64,000 bases of DNA from Alistipes onderdonkii (GTDB lineage: Bacteria; Bacteroidota; Bacteroidia; Bacteroidales; Rikenellaceae). The notes under the pieces are model-generated. The model saw nothing but the letters and a program-made list of their open reading frames with translations. It did not search any database and had not been told where the DNA came from. The stretch is taken from assembly GCF_025145285.1 (NCBI RefSeq), contig NZ_CP102251.1, positions 186,001 through 250,000 on the forward strand, written 5' to 3'. Below are positions 8,130 through 17,605 of the stretch, one piece after another. Both the position numbers and the translations under genes were made by a program. Every line of letters begins with the position of its first letter. The stretch's first letter is position 1.

Positions 8130-10889
8130 TCAGAAACGGAAATAGAGATTGAGGTAATAGGTCGTACCGAACATGTAAAAATACTTCGAGTCGAAAGCCT
8201 GGTAGGTCGTCACGGTGGTCTCGGTATTTTTCGAGAGGCGTGTCTGCTCATAGCCGCCGGTCTTGATGTCCTGATTGTTCAGGATGTTCTTGACGTCGAG
8301 GCTGAATCCCAGCGTATACTTGCGGTGGATATACCAGTTCTTGCCGATACTGGCATTGAGCGTATAGGCCGAGTCGAACTTCTCCTGGCGTCGCAGGTGT
8401 TCGATGTCGCCGGGCGCCATGCCGCCCGTGATTACGGCGTCGGTACGGTAGATCGGGCTCATCGAGAGATACATGTTGTTGTAATAGTTGAAGTCGGCCG
8501 AGAGGTAGATGTTGTTGTTCGAGCGCCACGACAGGCCGACGTTGACGGCCGTCTGGGGTGTGCTCTCGACCCGGAAATCCTTCCAGTAGACATAACCGTC
8601 GGAGACGATATCGCCGCTGTTGTCCTGCGTTTGCAGGTAATAGGGGTTCGAATCGTAGGTATATTGTCCCCAGCTCACGGCGCCGTTCAGGGCGAGCGTG
8701 TGGTAGATCGGGATCGAGACGGCCGCCTCGAGGCCGAAATGCACCTTGTCGATGCCGCTCATGGCGAAATTGGTGAAGGTGGCGGCCACGTCGTCGTAAT
8801 AGGAGATCACCTTCGACTGGTCGTAGATGCGGGTATAATAGCCCGAAATGCGCGCCTTGAAATCGCCGTAGCGCAGGTTGTACGACGCATCCACGCCGAG
8901 GACGCGCTCGGCCGAAAGCCCCGGTGTCGTGGTGTTGCGCGTACGGGGCGAAACGAACGAGGACTGGAACTCGGGCGCTTCCTGCATGTAGACGACGTTC
9001 GCCTCGACGGCATGCGCCGCGGAGAAGCGGTATGAGAAGTTACCCTTGGCCTTGTAGGTCAGGTAATCCAGTTTTCGGGAGTCGCCCTTCGAATTGTCGG
9101 GGAAGAGCCCCTTGCGCCACAAACCCTCGCGCCAAAGTTTCGCATAGCCCACTTCGCCGCCCACGGTGATGCCCAAGCCGCCGACGTTGAAGCCGTACGA
9201 TGCCCACGCCCGGGTGCTGAGCACGTGGGCATAGTAATCGTAGCTGTACTTATCGCCCACCTTGGCGGCATGCGCATGGCCGTACTTGTTGTAATAGTCG
9301 AGGTTGTTCTGGTAGGCCTGCGTATTCGAACCGAAATCGCGTTCGGCGAATTTGTCGATGTCGGCCCAATAGTCTCCCCCCAGGAGGTCTTTCACCTGCG
9401 AGTAGTACTCCGTACGGTTACGGCGCAGCGAAAGTCCGCCGTTGATCCTGGAATCGTCGCGGAAGATATGCGAAAAACTGGCCACGAGGTTCCAGTCCAG
9501 TTGGTCGGTATGGCGCTCCTCGACCATGTAGTTAGACCGCCGGCCGGGGCCGTAGATCTGCTCGTCGAGGGGATCGTTCTGATTATAGTTGGTCTGGTAC
9601 ATCTGCTCCCAGTCGAAATGGCGGATGTTCTGGTAGTTGGCCTGCCAGTAGACCTGCTGCCATGCGGCACCGACATAGTTCTTGTCGAGTGCGAAATAGC
9701 TCGGCAGGTAACGATAGTAGTCGGGGCGCGGGTCTGGGCCGTTCTGCCACGTCAGTGCCGAGTAGCCGTTCCTGCCGAAGCGCAGCGCCGTGGCCAGCTC
9801 CAGCTTCGAACGGTCGGAGATGTCGAACGTGTAGTTGAGCATCACGATGGGTTCGTGGTTGTTACGCACGCGGGCATTGCGCTTCTTGCCGTCCTGCCAG
9901 CCCCAGTTGGGGTTGTAATAGTTGTTGCCTACCAGGTCGTAGGCCTCCTGCGTGGCGGCCTGTTGCGCACCGCGTTCGGTGGGGGCACCCAACAGGGTCA
10001 GCGCCAGGCGGTGGCGCTGGCCGAACTGCTTTTCGACGGCGGCGAAATAACCGAACGCATTGTAGTAAACGCCGTCGACATAGGAGTTGCCGCCCTGGCG
10101 GGTCGAAACCGAAAAGGCATACGACCAGCCGTTGTCCTGATAGCCCGAGGCATAGGTGACCATTGCACGGAAACGGTACATCGAATTGCCGTTCACGAGG
10201 CTGGCACGCAACCCCTTGCGCATCTGCGACGGGCTGGTGATGATGTTGGTCGTACCGCCGATGCCGCCCAGCCCGACGTCCGAGGCCACGATACCCGACG
10301 TCACCTCCTGGTTACGTGTGGCGTCGTTCAGGCCGCTCCACAGCGACCACGGCGTATAGCCCGTGAGGGCGTCGTTGAGCCGGATGCCGTTCATGTAGAC
10401 GTCCTGGTACTGCGAATCGTAACCGCGGACGTTGAAGCGCATCTCACTGAACTTGTAGGACGCGATGTTGTTGAAGATGTCCTTAGAGGCCGAGAGCGAC
10501 GTAGGCAATGCCTGCGCATCGTCGACGGTCTCCATGTCGAACTCCGCGAACACGGCGTCGTCGATCATCTGCCGGGGCACGTCGGGCACCAACACGACCG
10601 CATTGATGTCGCGCACCTGCGAACCCACGCGCACGGCGATGGCGAGGGGTTCGAACTCGGGGGTCTCGAACTGCAGCGAGTATTCGCCCGCAGGGACATT
10701 CTCGATGAGGAAATTACCCCGCTCATCGGACATCACGATCACGTCGCCCGGCGTCATCGTAACCTTCACGCCGTCGAGGGCCACACGCCCCGCACGCGAA
10801 ACGACCCTGCCCCTGACGCCGCCGTCCTGTGCAAAGGCGGTCAGCGTGGTGACGGAGAGTACTAAAATCAGTAGAATTTTGACTTTCAT
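8130..10889 (-). CDS. TonB-dependent receptor with carboxypeptidase-like regulatory domain
   Basis: A 919-residue outer-membrane transporter. It has a signal peptide (LTAFAQ, residue 21), then a CarboxypepD_reg-like domain (residues 24-100, VRGRVVSRAGRVALDGVKVTM ... ENVPAGEYSLQFETPEFEPL), a plug domain with FSEMRFNVRGYDSQYQDVYMNG near residue 150, and a long beta-barrel that ends in the aromatic strand TYYLNLYFRF. No SusD partner lies beside it. Instead it is preceded by an EEP-type nuclease/phosphatase and a DRGH nuclease, and followed by a DUF5689 lipoprotein. The cargo may therefore be a product of nucleic-acid or phosphoester breakdown (inference). Confidence 0.9.
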   Translation of the reverse strand: MKVKILLILVLSVTTLTAFAQDGGVRGRVVSRAGRVALDGVKVTMTPGDVIVMSDERGNFLIENVPAGEYSLQFETPEFEPLAIAVRVGSQVRDINAVVLVPDVPRQMIDDAVFAEFDMETVDDAQALPTSLSASKDIFNNIASYKFSEMRFNVRGYDSQYQDVYMNGIRLNDALTGYTPWSLWSGLNDATRNQEVTSGIVASDVGLGGIGGTTNIITSPSQMRKGLRASLVNGNSMYRFRAMVTYASGYQDNGWSYAFSVSTRQGGNSYVDGVYYNAFGYFAAVEKQFGQRHRLALTLLGAPTERGAQQAATQEAYDLVGNNYYNPNWGWQDGKKRNARVRNNHEPIVMLNYTFDISDRSKLELATALRFGRNGYSALTWQNGPDPRPDYYRYLPSYFALDKNYVGAAWQQVYWQANYQNIRHFDWEQMYQTNYNQNDPLDEQIYGPGRRSNYMVEERHTDQLDWNLVASFSHIFRDDSRINGGLSLRRNRTEYYSQVKDLLGGDYWADIDKFAERDFGSNTQAYQNNLDYYNKYGHAHAAKVGDKYSYDYYAHVLSTRAWASYGFNVGGLGITVGGEVGYAKLWREGLWRKGLFPDNSKGDSRKLDYLTYKAKGNFSYRFSAAHAVEANVVYMQEAPEFQSSFVSPRTRNTTTPGLSAERVLGVDASYNLRYGDFKARISGYYTRIYDQSKVISYYDDVAATFTNFAMSGIDKVHFGLEAAVSIPIYHTLALNGAVSWGQYTYDSNPYYLQTQDNSGDIVSDGYVYWKDFRVESTPQTAVNVGLSWRSNNNIYLSADFNYYNNMYLSMSPIYRTDAVITGGMAPGDIEHLRRQEKFDSAYTLNASIGKNWYIHRKYTLGFSLDVKNILNNQDIKTGGYEQTRLSKNTETTVTTYQAFDSKYFYMFGTTYYLNLYFRF

Positions 10890-10905
10890 AGACTATGTAG
10901 CTAAA

Positions 10906-11940
10906 TTATTTGGCAAAATAGATATACACCGGGAAGTGGTCGCTGTAACCGCCCTGGAAGTTGTTTCCCACATAGGTACGCAGCGGATAACCTTTGTACT
11001 GCCCCTCCCGCTGCACCATGTAATGCCTGCGGAAGATGTTGCCGTAGTACTTCGAACCGGGAGCCTTGCGCAGTTGCATACCGTCGTCACCCGAGACCAT
11101 GTTCCCCGAGACCACGATGTTGTCGAAGAGGTTCCAGGCGTCGCCGTAGGCGAGCGTACCGATCCCCGCACGCAGCATGTCCCCGAAGGGATTGTAGAAA
11201 TCGCCGGGTTCGAGCTCCTTCATGCGCGTTCGGGCACCCAGGCCTTCGGCCATGCTCGGATCCGTCGGGTCGTCGTTGAAGTCGCCCATGGCAACGATCC
11301 GGGTCGCGGGGTCGGCTTTCAGCACCGAATCGGCGATCCGGCGCATCTGCTCCCCGACGGCGATGCGTTTGAATTCCGAAGCGTCCTTGCCGCCCAGCCG
11401 CGAAGGCCAGTGCGCCACCATGAAGAAGAAGGGTTCGTCGTCGATCCTTCCCCACATCGTCAGGATGTCGCGGGTCTTGAAATTAGGGAGCGACGGCACG
11501 ACGGTTTTCACCGGATAGCTGCCCTCCAGTTTGAAGACTTCGGGGCGGTAGAGAAAAGCCACGTCGACGCCGCGCGCCTCGGGCGAATCGTAGTGCACGA
11601 TACGATAATCGGCTGGCGCCAGTTTGGGCGCCGCCACGATATCCTCGAGCACGGAGCGGTTTTCGACCTCCGACACGCCGATCACGGCAGGATAGACCTT
11701 GTCGGCAGCCGCAAGGTCGAACAATACCCGTTCGATGTTGCCCAGCTTGCGGTTGTACTTGGCCGAGTTCCACTGTTTGGGCCCTTCGGGGGTGAACTCG
11801 TCGTCGAGCACCTCGGGGTCGTTGATCGTATCGAAGAAATTCTCCAGGTTGTAGAACATCACCTTGTAGGGCTTCTGCGCGAAGCACGCCACAATGAATG
11901 CCGCCAGCAACAGGGTGAATATCAATCGTTTTTTCATCAT
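10906..11940 (-). CDS. Exported endonuclease/exonuclease/phosphatase family protein
   Basis: A 344-residue secreted hydrolase of the DNase I-like fold. The N-terminus MMKKRLIFTLLLAAFIVACFAQ is a signal peptide; the C in front of FAQ could also make it a lipoprotein. The metal and catalytic motifs are in order: MFYNLENFF (Asn/Glu), VIGVSEVENRSVLE (Glu), FFFMVAHWPSRLGG (His), MGDFNDDPTD (Asp and Asn) and YSDHFPVYI (Asp-His). The FYNLENFFD and HWPSR signatures are typical of the Bacteroidetes clade that may act on DNA, RNA or phosphodiesters. It lies between the nuclease lipoprotein and the TonB receptor, with 16-17 bp gaps, so is co-transcribed. Confidence 0.87.
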   Translation of the reverse strand: MMKKRLIFTLLLAAFIVACFAQKPYKVMFYNLENFFDTINDPEVLDDEFTPEGPKQWNSAKYNRKLGNIERVLFDLAAADKVYPAVIGVSEVENRSVLEDIVAAPKLAPADYRIVHYDSPEARGVDVAFLYRPEVFKLEGSYPVKTVVPSLPNFKTRDILTMWGRIDDEPFFFMVAHWPSRLGGKDASEFKRIAVGEQMRRIADSVLKADPATRIVAMGDFNDDPTDPSMAEGLGARTRMKELEPGDFYNPFGDMLRAGIGTLAYGDAWNLFDNIVVSGNMVSGDDGMQLRKAPGSKYYGNIFRRHYMVQREGQYKGYPLRTYVGNNFQGGYSDHFPVYIYFAK

Positions 11941-11957
11941 TCTGAAATTTTAAGGTT

Positions 11958-13196
11958 TTACAATCCCCACGAGGCGGCGTCTTTCTGCGCCTTGACGGCG
12001 GCGGGCACCGAAGGGAAGAATTCGAAACCCGTGAGGCTTTCGACCTCCGAAACGCTTTTCACCCAGCTCCTTGCAGTCCCCTGTCCGCCCGCATTCTCGA
12101 CCCAGAACCCGATGGACTTCAGCTGGTCGGCCGGATAGTCGCCCAGCCGGTCGCCCGCCTGGCGGACATTGCCCTTGACCGTGCGGACGAACACCTTGAA
12201 ATAGTAGTTCGGCACGGGGCACTGCTTGCCGTCGATATCGGGCGTTGCAAAGGTGCTGCCGGGATTCCAATAGGCGCCCGTGACGACATAGAGCGTATCG
12301 GAGCACATCCAGTTATCGCGCGCCATCTTCTCGAGCGCCGCCCAGGGATTCTGGTTCAGGCTGTAATTCTGGGGCGTCATATTCGAGAAATAGAAGGTCT
12401 GTGCCTGCATCGTGGCATTCCCGCTGCGGTCGGCGTTGGGGATCTGGTGCCCGCGGTCGAAATTCCGTGCCGGATAGCTTTTGGTCAGGTTGGCCTGGTA
12501 CTCGGCGGCGATCTTGGGGTCGTATGCCCAGGTTTCGACACGCCCCGAACCCGTGTAAGCGCTGTGGAGCGGATAGGCCACCCACCAGGCGGCGAACTTG
12601 GTCTTGTCGAAGCACATCGTAAAGTTGCGGGCGTTGTAGGTTACACCCGTATTCTGGTTGCGCAACAAGGCGAAATGCGTCACATAGACATACGCATCGT
12701 CGGATTTCCGGGCCGGGATTTCCGGCCAGACAAGGTTATGGCCCGTCTGGTAGACATCGTCGGCTGCCGAGGTGCTGTATTGTGTGAGTTCCAGTTCGAG
12801 GGGCGCCTGCCCGTCGAACGTGAAGCGGATCATGGCATGCCGCTCTCCCCGGGTGTCGTTCGGCCAGTAATAGACATACTGGTTGCGGGCGGCGAGGCCC
12901 GTTCCGGCAATTCCGGTCTTGACGGTCTGCCCGCCCGGAGCCGTACGGTTGAACGAAACCCAGTCGGCGCCCGCCGTGATCTCGGCCCTCCACGATGTCC
13001 CCTCGCGGCCGTCCACGATCAGCACGGCAGCGCCCTCCCGGTCGGGGTGCACGGTCTTGGTGGGATCCCACTCCACGCGGAAGACCCCGGAACCCGAATC
13101 GGAGTCGTCGCTGCAGGAGGTGGCGGCGAAACCCGCCGCCACGACCGCAGCAACCCCGAGGAGCGTTCGTATCAGATATTTACGCATCCTCTTCAT
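11958..13196 (-). CDS. DNA/RNA non-specific endonuclease lipoprotein with BACON-like domain
   Basis: A 412-residue lipoprotein (lipobox AATSC). Residues about 30-140 form a BACON-like beta-sandwich (WRAEITAGADWVSFN ... LELTQYS). The C-terminal half is a NUC1-type beta-beta-alpha-metal nuclease. Its active-site motif is FDRGHQIPNADRSGN, with the catalytic His in DRGH, and the metal-binding Asn lies in SNMTPQNYSLNQ. Such enzymes cut single- and double-stranded DNA and RNA without sequence specificity. The start was set at the ATG at 13196, one base after the preceding gene's stop, giving tight coupling. It is probably displayed on the cell surface, next to the EEP enzyme and TonB receptor. Confidence 0.88.
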   Translation of the reverse strand: MKRMRKYLIRTLLGVAAVVAAGFAATSCSDDSDSGSGVFRVEWDPTKTVHPDREGAAVLIVDGREGTSWRAEITAGADWVSFNRTAPGGQTVKTGIAGTGLAARNQYVYYWPNDTRGERHAMIRFTFDGQAPLELELTQYSTSAADDVYQTGHNLVWPEIPARKSDDAYVYVTHFALLRNQNTGVTYNARNFTMCFDKTKFAAWWVAYPLHSAYTGSGRVETWAYDPKIAAEYQANLTKSYPARNFDRGHQIPNADRSGNATMQAQTFYFSNMTPQNYSLNQNPWAALEKMARDNWMCSDTLYVVTGAYWNPGSTFATPDIDGKQCPVPNYYFKVFVRTVKGNVRQAGDRLGDYPADQLKSIGFWVENAGGQGTARSWVKSVSEVESLTGFEFFPSVPAAVKAQKDAASWGL

Positions 13197-13197
13197 A

Positions 13198-15978
13198 TCA
13201 ATAGACCTGTACGCCCAGCACGATGGCACGCCCCGTATTGCGATCCGATGCCGCCGTGAAGTCGGGCGACGTGGAGATCGTCACGGTCGATGCGGCAGTC
13301 AGCCCCGTGAGCTGGAAGGTGTAGTAATCGGAATCGGTCACGTCAGTGAAGGTGAAGTCGTTGCCCGCCCCCGTGGCACCGGCGCTGGCCGTGATCGCAT
13401 GGCTGCCGTCACCGCTCACCGCACCGCCGTTGTTGACCCGGATGTAGACCGTGGCGGCCTTGCCCGTCCATGCCACGGCATAGAACGACAGTTTCTTATC
13501 GCCCGTGAGCGATGCCCCCAGCGCCTCGGAGGTGAATACGCCGGCAAGGCTGCTCGTCCCGAGCTTGAAACCCGTAGCGGGCTGGCCGTCGATCGTCGAG
13601 TTGGAAGGATAGTAACGGTCGGTCGTGCTGGTGGCAGCCGGGATGAACTGGCTCATGGAGGTATAGATGCCCTTGGTATCGCCGCCCGACCCGGCCGCGA
13701 ACTGCGTGAGCGTAACCTCGCGGCTGTTACCGCCCGCAACCGAGACGGTCATCGTGCGCACGATGTCGTCGGAGGTCGTGTTGGGAGCCGGAGGCGTGAC
13801 GGTAACGGTGGTACCGTTGACTACGGCCGTGAAGGGCGCAATCGCATCGTTATCGACCGTCAGGGCGTTCGACCCGAGGTTGACGACCGTAACCTCAACA
13901 TCCTTGGTTACCGTCTCCTCGGCACCCCAGGTCAGCGATGCGGGGTCGACCTCCGTAATTACGGGCGTCGAAGCATCGACCTTGAAGTCGGCGACATCCG
14001 CCGCGGACTGCGGGTAGAGCTGCGCCGCACCGTCGTAGACTTCGGCCACGCCGGTCAGCGAACCGGTCGTCACGGTCGACGAGATCAACTCGCCGCCCCA
14101 TGCGACGGTCTTGTAGGTACGCACAGCCAGGTCGCCGCTCCCATCGGTAAACAGGCGGGTCGAATAGTTGGCCGTACCGCTGTACCACATCTCGCCGGCC
14201 TCGCCCTTGAATGCGAGCCCCGTGACCTTCACGTTCATACCCATATAATCGTTCGAATTGAACTGCGCGAGGGTGACGGACGGCACGACCATCTGCACGG
14301 GCGACGAGTTGTCGACCGCGGTCGTTACCTTATTGATCTTATACAGGCCATAGGAGTTGTAGACCGTACTCGTCGCATCGAGGGTCAGCGTGATCCGGGC
14401 GCCGACCGGGTAGTCGGCGACGGTTTCGTACGCCGCATCGCCGAGCAGGATACCCGAACCGGCATCCCCGGTGTTATCCACGACGGAGATCATCTGGTAA
14501 AGGTTGCCGCCCGCGTCGTTGGCGGCGATATATCCCTGAACGGTCTGTCCCGTCCACTCGCCGAGCGAAGCCTCGGCACCCGAAGCAGGTGCCAGCCCCT
14601 TGACGAAGGCAACGAATTCGGCAACTGTCTTGGGCTCGGCACTCGGCTTGGCGGCCTGCGCGACACGCAGGGTCAGCGGCGTGACGCCCTCGCCCGAGAA
14701 GGTGATGCTGCCCAGGTCTTTCGATGCGGAGGTTTCATTGGCTGCGGTCGCCGTGACGGTGACCGTACCGTTGTTATCCCCGCCCTGGGGTGAGATCGTG
14801 AAGCCGTCGCCGCTCATGGTGGCCGTCCACGCGATGTTGGCCGTGACGGTCACGGTCGCCGTAGCGCCCGACGTCGAAGCCAGCACGAGGTTATCCTCTG
14901 GTGAGATGCCGAGCGAAGCCCCCGAAGCGACGAATGCGGCCACATCCGAAGGCGTGGTCGGGATGACCTGTATGTTCTTGAAATTCTGTTCGGCGGTACC
15001 GAGCAGGGCGCCCGTCTTGTCGGCGATCGTGATCGCGGCGAAACCGGCGGCATCAGTTGCCGTAGCCATATAGCTCTGGACAGTCTCGCCTCCGGCGGCA
15101 TCGAAGCGCACGACGCGCTTGGCGGAAGTCGCCCACGCCTCGCCGACGAACGACGACTGCGGCGTGAGGTTCGTGACCCGGACATACTGCCCCTGATAAT
15201 TGCCCTCGTTGAGCGTCGCGGCCGAAAGCGTCGGCACGGCCACCTCGACGGCGGGATCGTCGGAGACGGTCACCACGACGTTCTTCAGCTCGCGCAGATT
15301 GCCGTAGGGCGCATACTGGGCAGCCGACAAGTCGAGCGTGACCTTCTTGCCGACGGGATATTTCGCGCTGTTATCGCGGGTAAACTCGGTCGTGCTGTAA
15401 AGGATGATGGCCGAGTTGGGCAGCGTGATGTTGTCGCCGACATAGAGCTTGCCGAAATTGTTGCCGCCCTCGTTGTTGGCGAGGATCACGGCGGGGATCG
15501 TCTTTTGGCTGTAATTCAGCTCTTCGGTACCGCTTTCAAGGCTCGGCCACGTGTTCTTGATGTAGGCCACCAGCGCGCTCACCTCACCGGCCTTGGGTGC
15601 CTCGCCCTGCTCGATGGTGACCTCTTTCGTCCAATAGGCGCCATAGGCGTTCTTCAGGTTGAACGAGAGCTTGGCGATACGGCCCACGTTGCTCGCGGGG
15701 ATGGTGAATTCGACGGTGCCGTCGCCCGAACCCTGCGTCGCGGAGGGTGTAACCCAGTCGCTGCCCTCCAGGACTTCGAGCGTCCAGGGGCGGTTACTCT
15801 TTACGGTGAATGCGGAGGCGCCTTCCGGGGCACCGTCGGCATTGAACGTAAGCACATCGGGGGTGACTTCGAGATAAGGCATCCCCTTGTCGTCGTTATC
15901 GTCCACACATGAGGCCAGGGCCACGGCGGCAAAGAACGCCGTGCCGGACAATAACTTCCAAAAGTTCGATTTTTTCAT
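13198..15978 (-). CDS. Multidomain DUF5689/BACON surface lipoprotein
   Basis: A 926-residue lipoprotein (lipobox ALASC). The domain order visible is: BACON (about 35-125, SNRPWTLEVLEGSDWVTPS); DUF5689 (about 130-345, VSALVAYIKNTWPSLESGTEEL, YPVGKKVTLDLS); a second BACON (about 355-440, NIAWTATMSGDGFTISPQGG); a second DUF5689 (about 450-665); a third BACON-like repeat near 675-765; and a C-terminal jelly-roll-like domain with KLSFYAVAWTGKAATVYIRVNNGG. BACON domains often bind carbohydrate or act as surface spacers. It is the first gene of the nuclease/TonB-receptor operon and probably captures substrate at the cell surface (inference). No clear -7 box was found upstream. Confidence 0.8.
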   Translation of the reverse strand: MKKSNFWKLLSGTAFFAAVALASCVDDNDDKGMPYLEVTPDVLTFNADGAPEGASAFTVKSNRPWTLEVLEGSDWVTPSATQGSGDGTVEFTIPASNVGRIAKLSFNLKNAYGAYWTKEVTIEQGEAPKAGEVSALVAYIKNTWPSLESGTEELNYSQKTIPAVILANNEGGNNFGKLYVGDNITLPNSAIILYSTTEFTRDNSAKYPVGKKVTLDLSAAQYAPYGNLRELKNVVVTVSDDPAVEVAVPTLSAATLNEGNYQGQYVRVTNLTPQSSFVGEAWATSAKRVVRFDAAGGETVQSYMATATDAAGFAAITIADKTGALLGTAEQNFKNIQVIPTTPSDVAAFVASGASLGISPEDNLVLASTSGATATVTVTANIAWTATMSGDGFTISPQGGDNNGTVTVTATAANETSASKDLGSITFSGEGVTPLTLRVAQAAKPSAEPKTVAEFVAFVKGLAPASGAEASLGEWTGQTVQGYIAANDAGGNLYQMISVVDNTGDAGSGILLGDAAYETVADYPVGARITLTLDATSTVYNSYGLYKINKVTTAVDNSSPVQMVVPSVTLAQFNSNDYMGMNVKVTGLAFKGEAGEMWYSGTANYSTRLFTDGSGDLAVRTYKTVAWGGELISSTVTTGSLTGVAEVYDGAAQLYPQSAADVADFKVDASTPVITEVDPASLTWGAEETVTKDVEVTVVNLGSNALTVDNDAIAPFTAVVNGTTVTVTPPAPNTTSDDIVRTMTVSVAGGNSREVTLTQFAAGSGGDTKGIYTSMSQFIPAATSTTDRYYPSNSTIDGQPATGFKLGTSSLAGVFTSEALGASLTGDKKLSFYAVAWTGKAATVYIRVNNGGAVSGDGSHAITASAGATGAGNDFTFTDVTDSDYYTFQLTGLTAASTVTISTSPDFTAASDRNTGRAIVLGVQVY

Positions 15979-16090
15979 AGAAGCGTTTATTTTAGACAGG
16001 AATGAATGAATTTCCTAATTTCCTGTATATCCGCTTCAAATCGAATGCCAAGGAATGCCTTTCAACCGCCGGATGGCTCCGGCAGGCATA

Positions 16091-16120
16091 AAAAAATATA
16101 TCCCGCAAGCGGGATATATT
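16091..16120 (-). terminator. Rho-independent terminator of the GT2/DUF4293 gene group
   Basis: The arms AATATATCCCGC and GCGGGATATATT (16095-16120) have a two-base loop and are followed on the minus strand by a T-run (16096-16091). It lies 46 bp beyond the DUF4293 stop. Confidence 0.85.
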
Positions 16121-16165
16121 CAGCGGACGGGCCGATTGATGCCACGTCCGGTCGTATGGTGCGCG

Positions 16166-16630
16166 TCAACGTATTCTATCGGCGGCACGCACCATCAGTT
16201 CGTCGCGGAAAACAGCCCGTGCAGCGAGGTAGGCGAACAGCAGGCACACGAGCGGCAGTGCGATGGCGGGCCGGAAACCCTGCGTATGGAACGAAAGTTC
16301 GGAAAAGACCCGCCAACTGAGGAAATAATAGGCCGCTTCCATAACCGCAGAACCGATCAGCAGCACGATCTCCACGACACAGAGCCGGATCTGGAGCAGG
16401 CGGCGTTTGAACAGGAAGATCGTAATGAAAGGCAGCACGCAGGCCAGTGCCAGCACGACGCCCATGTAGACGGTCGACTGTACGGCCTCTCCGGCCGAGG
16501 TCTGCAGGGAAAAGGCATAGAGCCAGAACTCACCCGCATCGCCCGCGAACCAAGCCAGCGGGGCAAAGAGCGTAACGGCCATGAGCGCCGTGACGATGAG
16601 CAGATGGAGTGTTTGGATTCGTTGTATCAT
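16166..16630 (-). CDS. DUF4293 family membrane protein
   Basis: A 154-residue inner-membrane protein starting MIQRIQTLHLL, the family's typical opening, and ending RAADRIR, also typical. It has four hydrophobic segments: LLIVTALMAVTLFAPLAWF, TVYMGVVLALACVLPFITIFLF, IRLCVVEIVLLIGSAVMEAAYYF and AIALPLVCLLFAYLAARAVF. The family is found across Bacteroidetes and has no assigned function. It lies 6 bp downstream of the GT2 gene and shares its terminator. Confidence 0.8.
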   Translation of the reverse strand: MIQRIQTLHLLIVTALMAVTLFAPLAWFAGDAGEFWLYAFSLQTSAGEAVQSTVYMGVVLALACVLPFITIFLFKRRLLQIRLCVVEIVLLIGSAVMEAAYYFLSWRVFSELSFHTQGFRPAIALPLVCLLFAYLAARAVFRDELMVRAADRIR

Positions 16631-16636
16631 AATTAT

Positions 16637-17596
16637 TTACAAAGTTTTATCAATCAGGTATTTATTCCTGTCCGACGAACCCCGGTTGATGAGCTCGCCC
16701 AGGAACCCCGCCAGGAACAACTGCACGCCGAGGATTACGGCGAGGATCGCCAGGTAAAAGAGCGGCTGGTCGGTGACCGGACGCAGCGACAGCCCGTGCA
16801 TCTGTTTCCAGATCTTTGCGGCGATGATCCACACCGTAGTCCCGCCGCCGATAAGGAACATGAGCGTTCCCAGACTGCCGAAGAAATACATCGGCGAGCG
16901 GCCGAAATGCGTCATGAACAGCACGGTGATCAGATCCAGGTAGCCTTTCACGGTACGTTCGAGGCCGAACTTCGAACAGCCGTATTTGCGGGCGTGGTGC
17001 TCGACGGCCTTTTCGCCGATACGGCGGAACCCGGCCTGCTTCGCCAGAATCGGAATGAAACGGTGCATTTCACCGTAGACCTCGATCGACTTGACGACCT
17101 TGCGGCGGTAGGCCTTCAGCCCGCAGTTGAAATCGTGGAGTTTGATACCGGAGACCCGGCGTGCCGTCCAGTTGAAGAATTTGCTCGGCCAGCGTTTGCC
17201 GACCGGGTCGCGGCGCTTCTTCTTCCAGCCGGATACCAGGTCGTACCCTTCTTCGAGGATCATGCGGCGCAGTTCGGGGATTTCGTCGGGCGAATCCTGC
17301 AGGTCGGCATCCATCGTGATGACGACCTCGCCTTCGGCTGCGGCGAAACCGCAGTACAGGGCTGCCGACTTGCCGTAATTGCGGGCGAAGCCGATGCCGC
17401 GGATCGCCGGGTACTTCTCCCTGAGCGACTCGACAACCTCCCAGGAGCCGTCGGACGAACCGTCGTCCACGAGGATCACCTCGTAGGCATAGCCATGCGA
17501 CACGGCAACGCGGTCGATCCATGCCACCAGTTCGGGCAGGGACTCGGCCTCATTGTAGAGCGGTACTACGACGGATATGTCCAGTTTATTATTCAC
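16637..17596 (-). CDS. GT2 glycosyltransferase, polyprenyl-phosphate type with C-terminal membrane segments
   Basis: A 319-residue family 2 glycosyltransferase resembling polyprenyl-phosphate sugar transferases (DPM1/ArnC/GtrB group). The catalytic domain opens with ISVVVPLYNEAESLPELVAWI and has VDDGSSDGSW (nucleotide-sugar Asp), ITMDADLQDSPDEIPEL (the DxD-like metal site) and HDFNCGLKAYRRKVV (acceptor region). Two C-terminal helices follow (YFFGSLGTLMFLIGGGTTVWII and LFYLAILAVILGVQLFLAGFLGELI), separated by a short loop. It transfers a sugar from a nucleotide donor to a lipid carrier at the inner membrane; the sugar is unknown. Close spacing with DUF4199 (9 bp) and DUF4293 (6 bp) is a common Bacteroidetes arrangement. 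Confidence 0.87.
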   Translation of the reverse strand: MNNKLDISVVVPLYNEAESLPELVAWIDRVAVSHGYAYEVILVDDGSSDGSWEVVESLREKYPAIRGIGFARNYGKSAALYCGFAAAEGEVVITMDADLQDSPDEIPELRRMILEEGYDLVSGWKKKRRDPVGKRWPSKFFNWTARRVSGIKLHDFNCGLKAYRRKVVKSIEVYGEMHRFIPILAKQAGFRRIGEKAVEHHARKYGCSKFGLERTVKGYLDLITVLFMTHFGRSPMYFFGSLGTLMFLIGGGTTVWIIAAKIWKQMHGLSLRPVTDQPLFYLAILAVILGVQLFLAGFLGELINRGSSDRNKYLIDKTL

Positions 17597-17605
17597 GGTA
17601 TGCCT

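Noticed and set aside
9225..10865. 546-codon plus-strand open frame
   Set aside because: It lies wholly opposite the TonB receptor gene, has no signal or domain, and is Val/Arg/Gly-rich as expected of an antisense shadow in GC-rich DNA.
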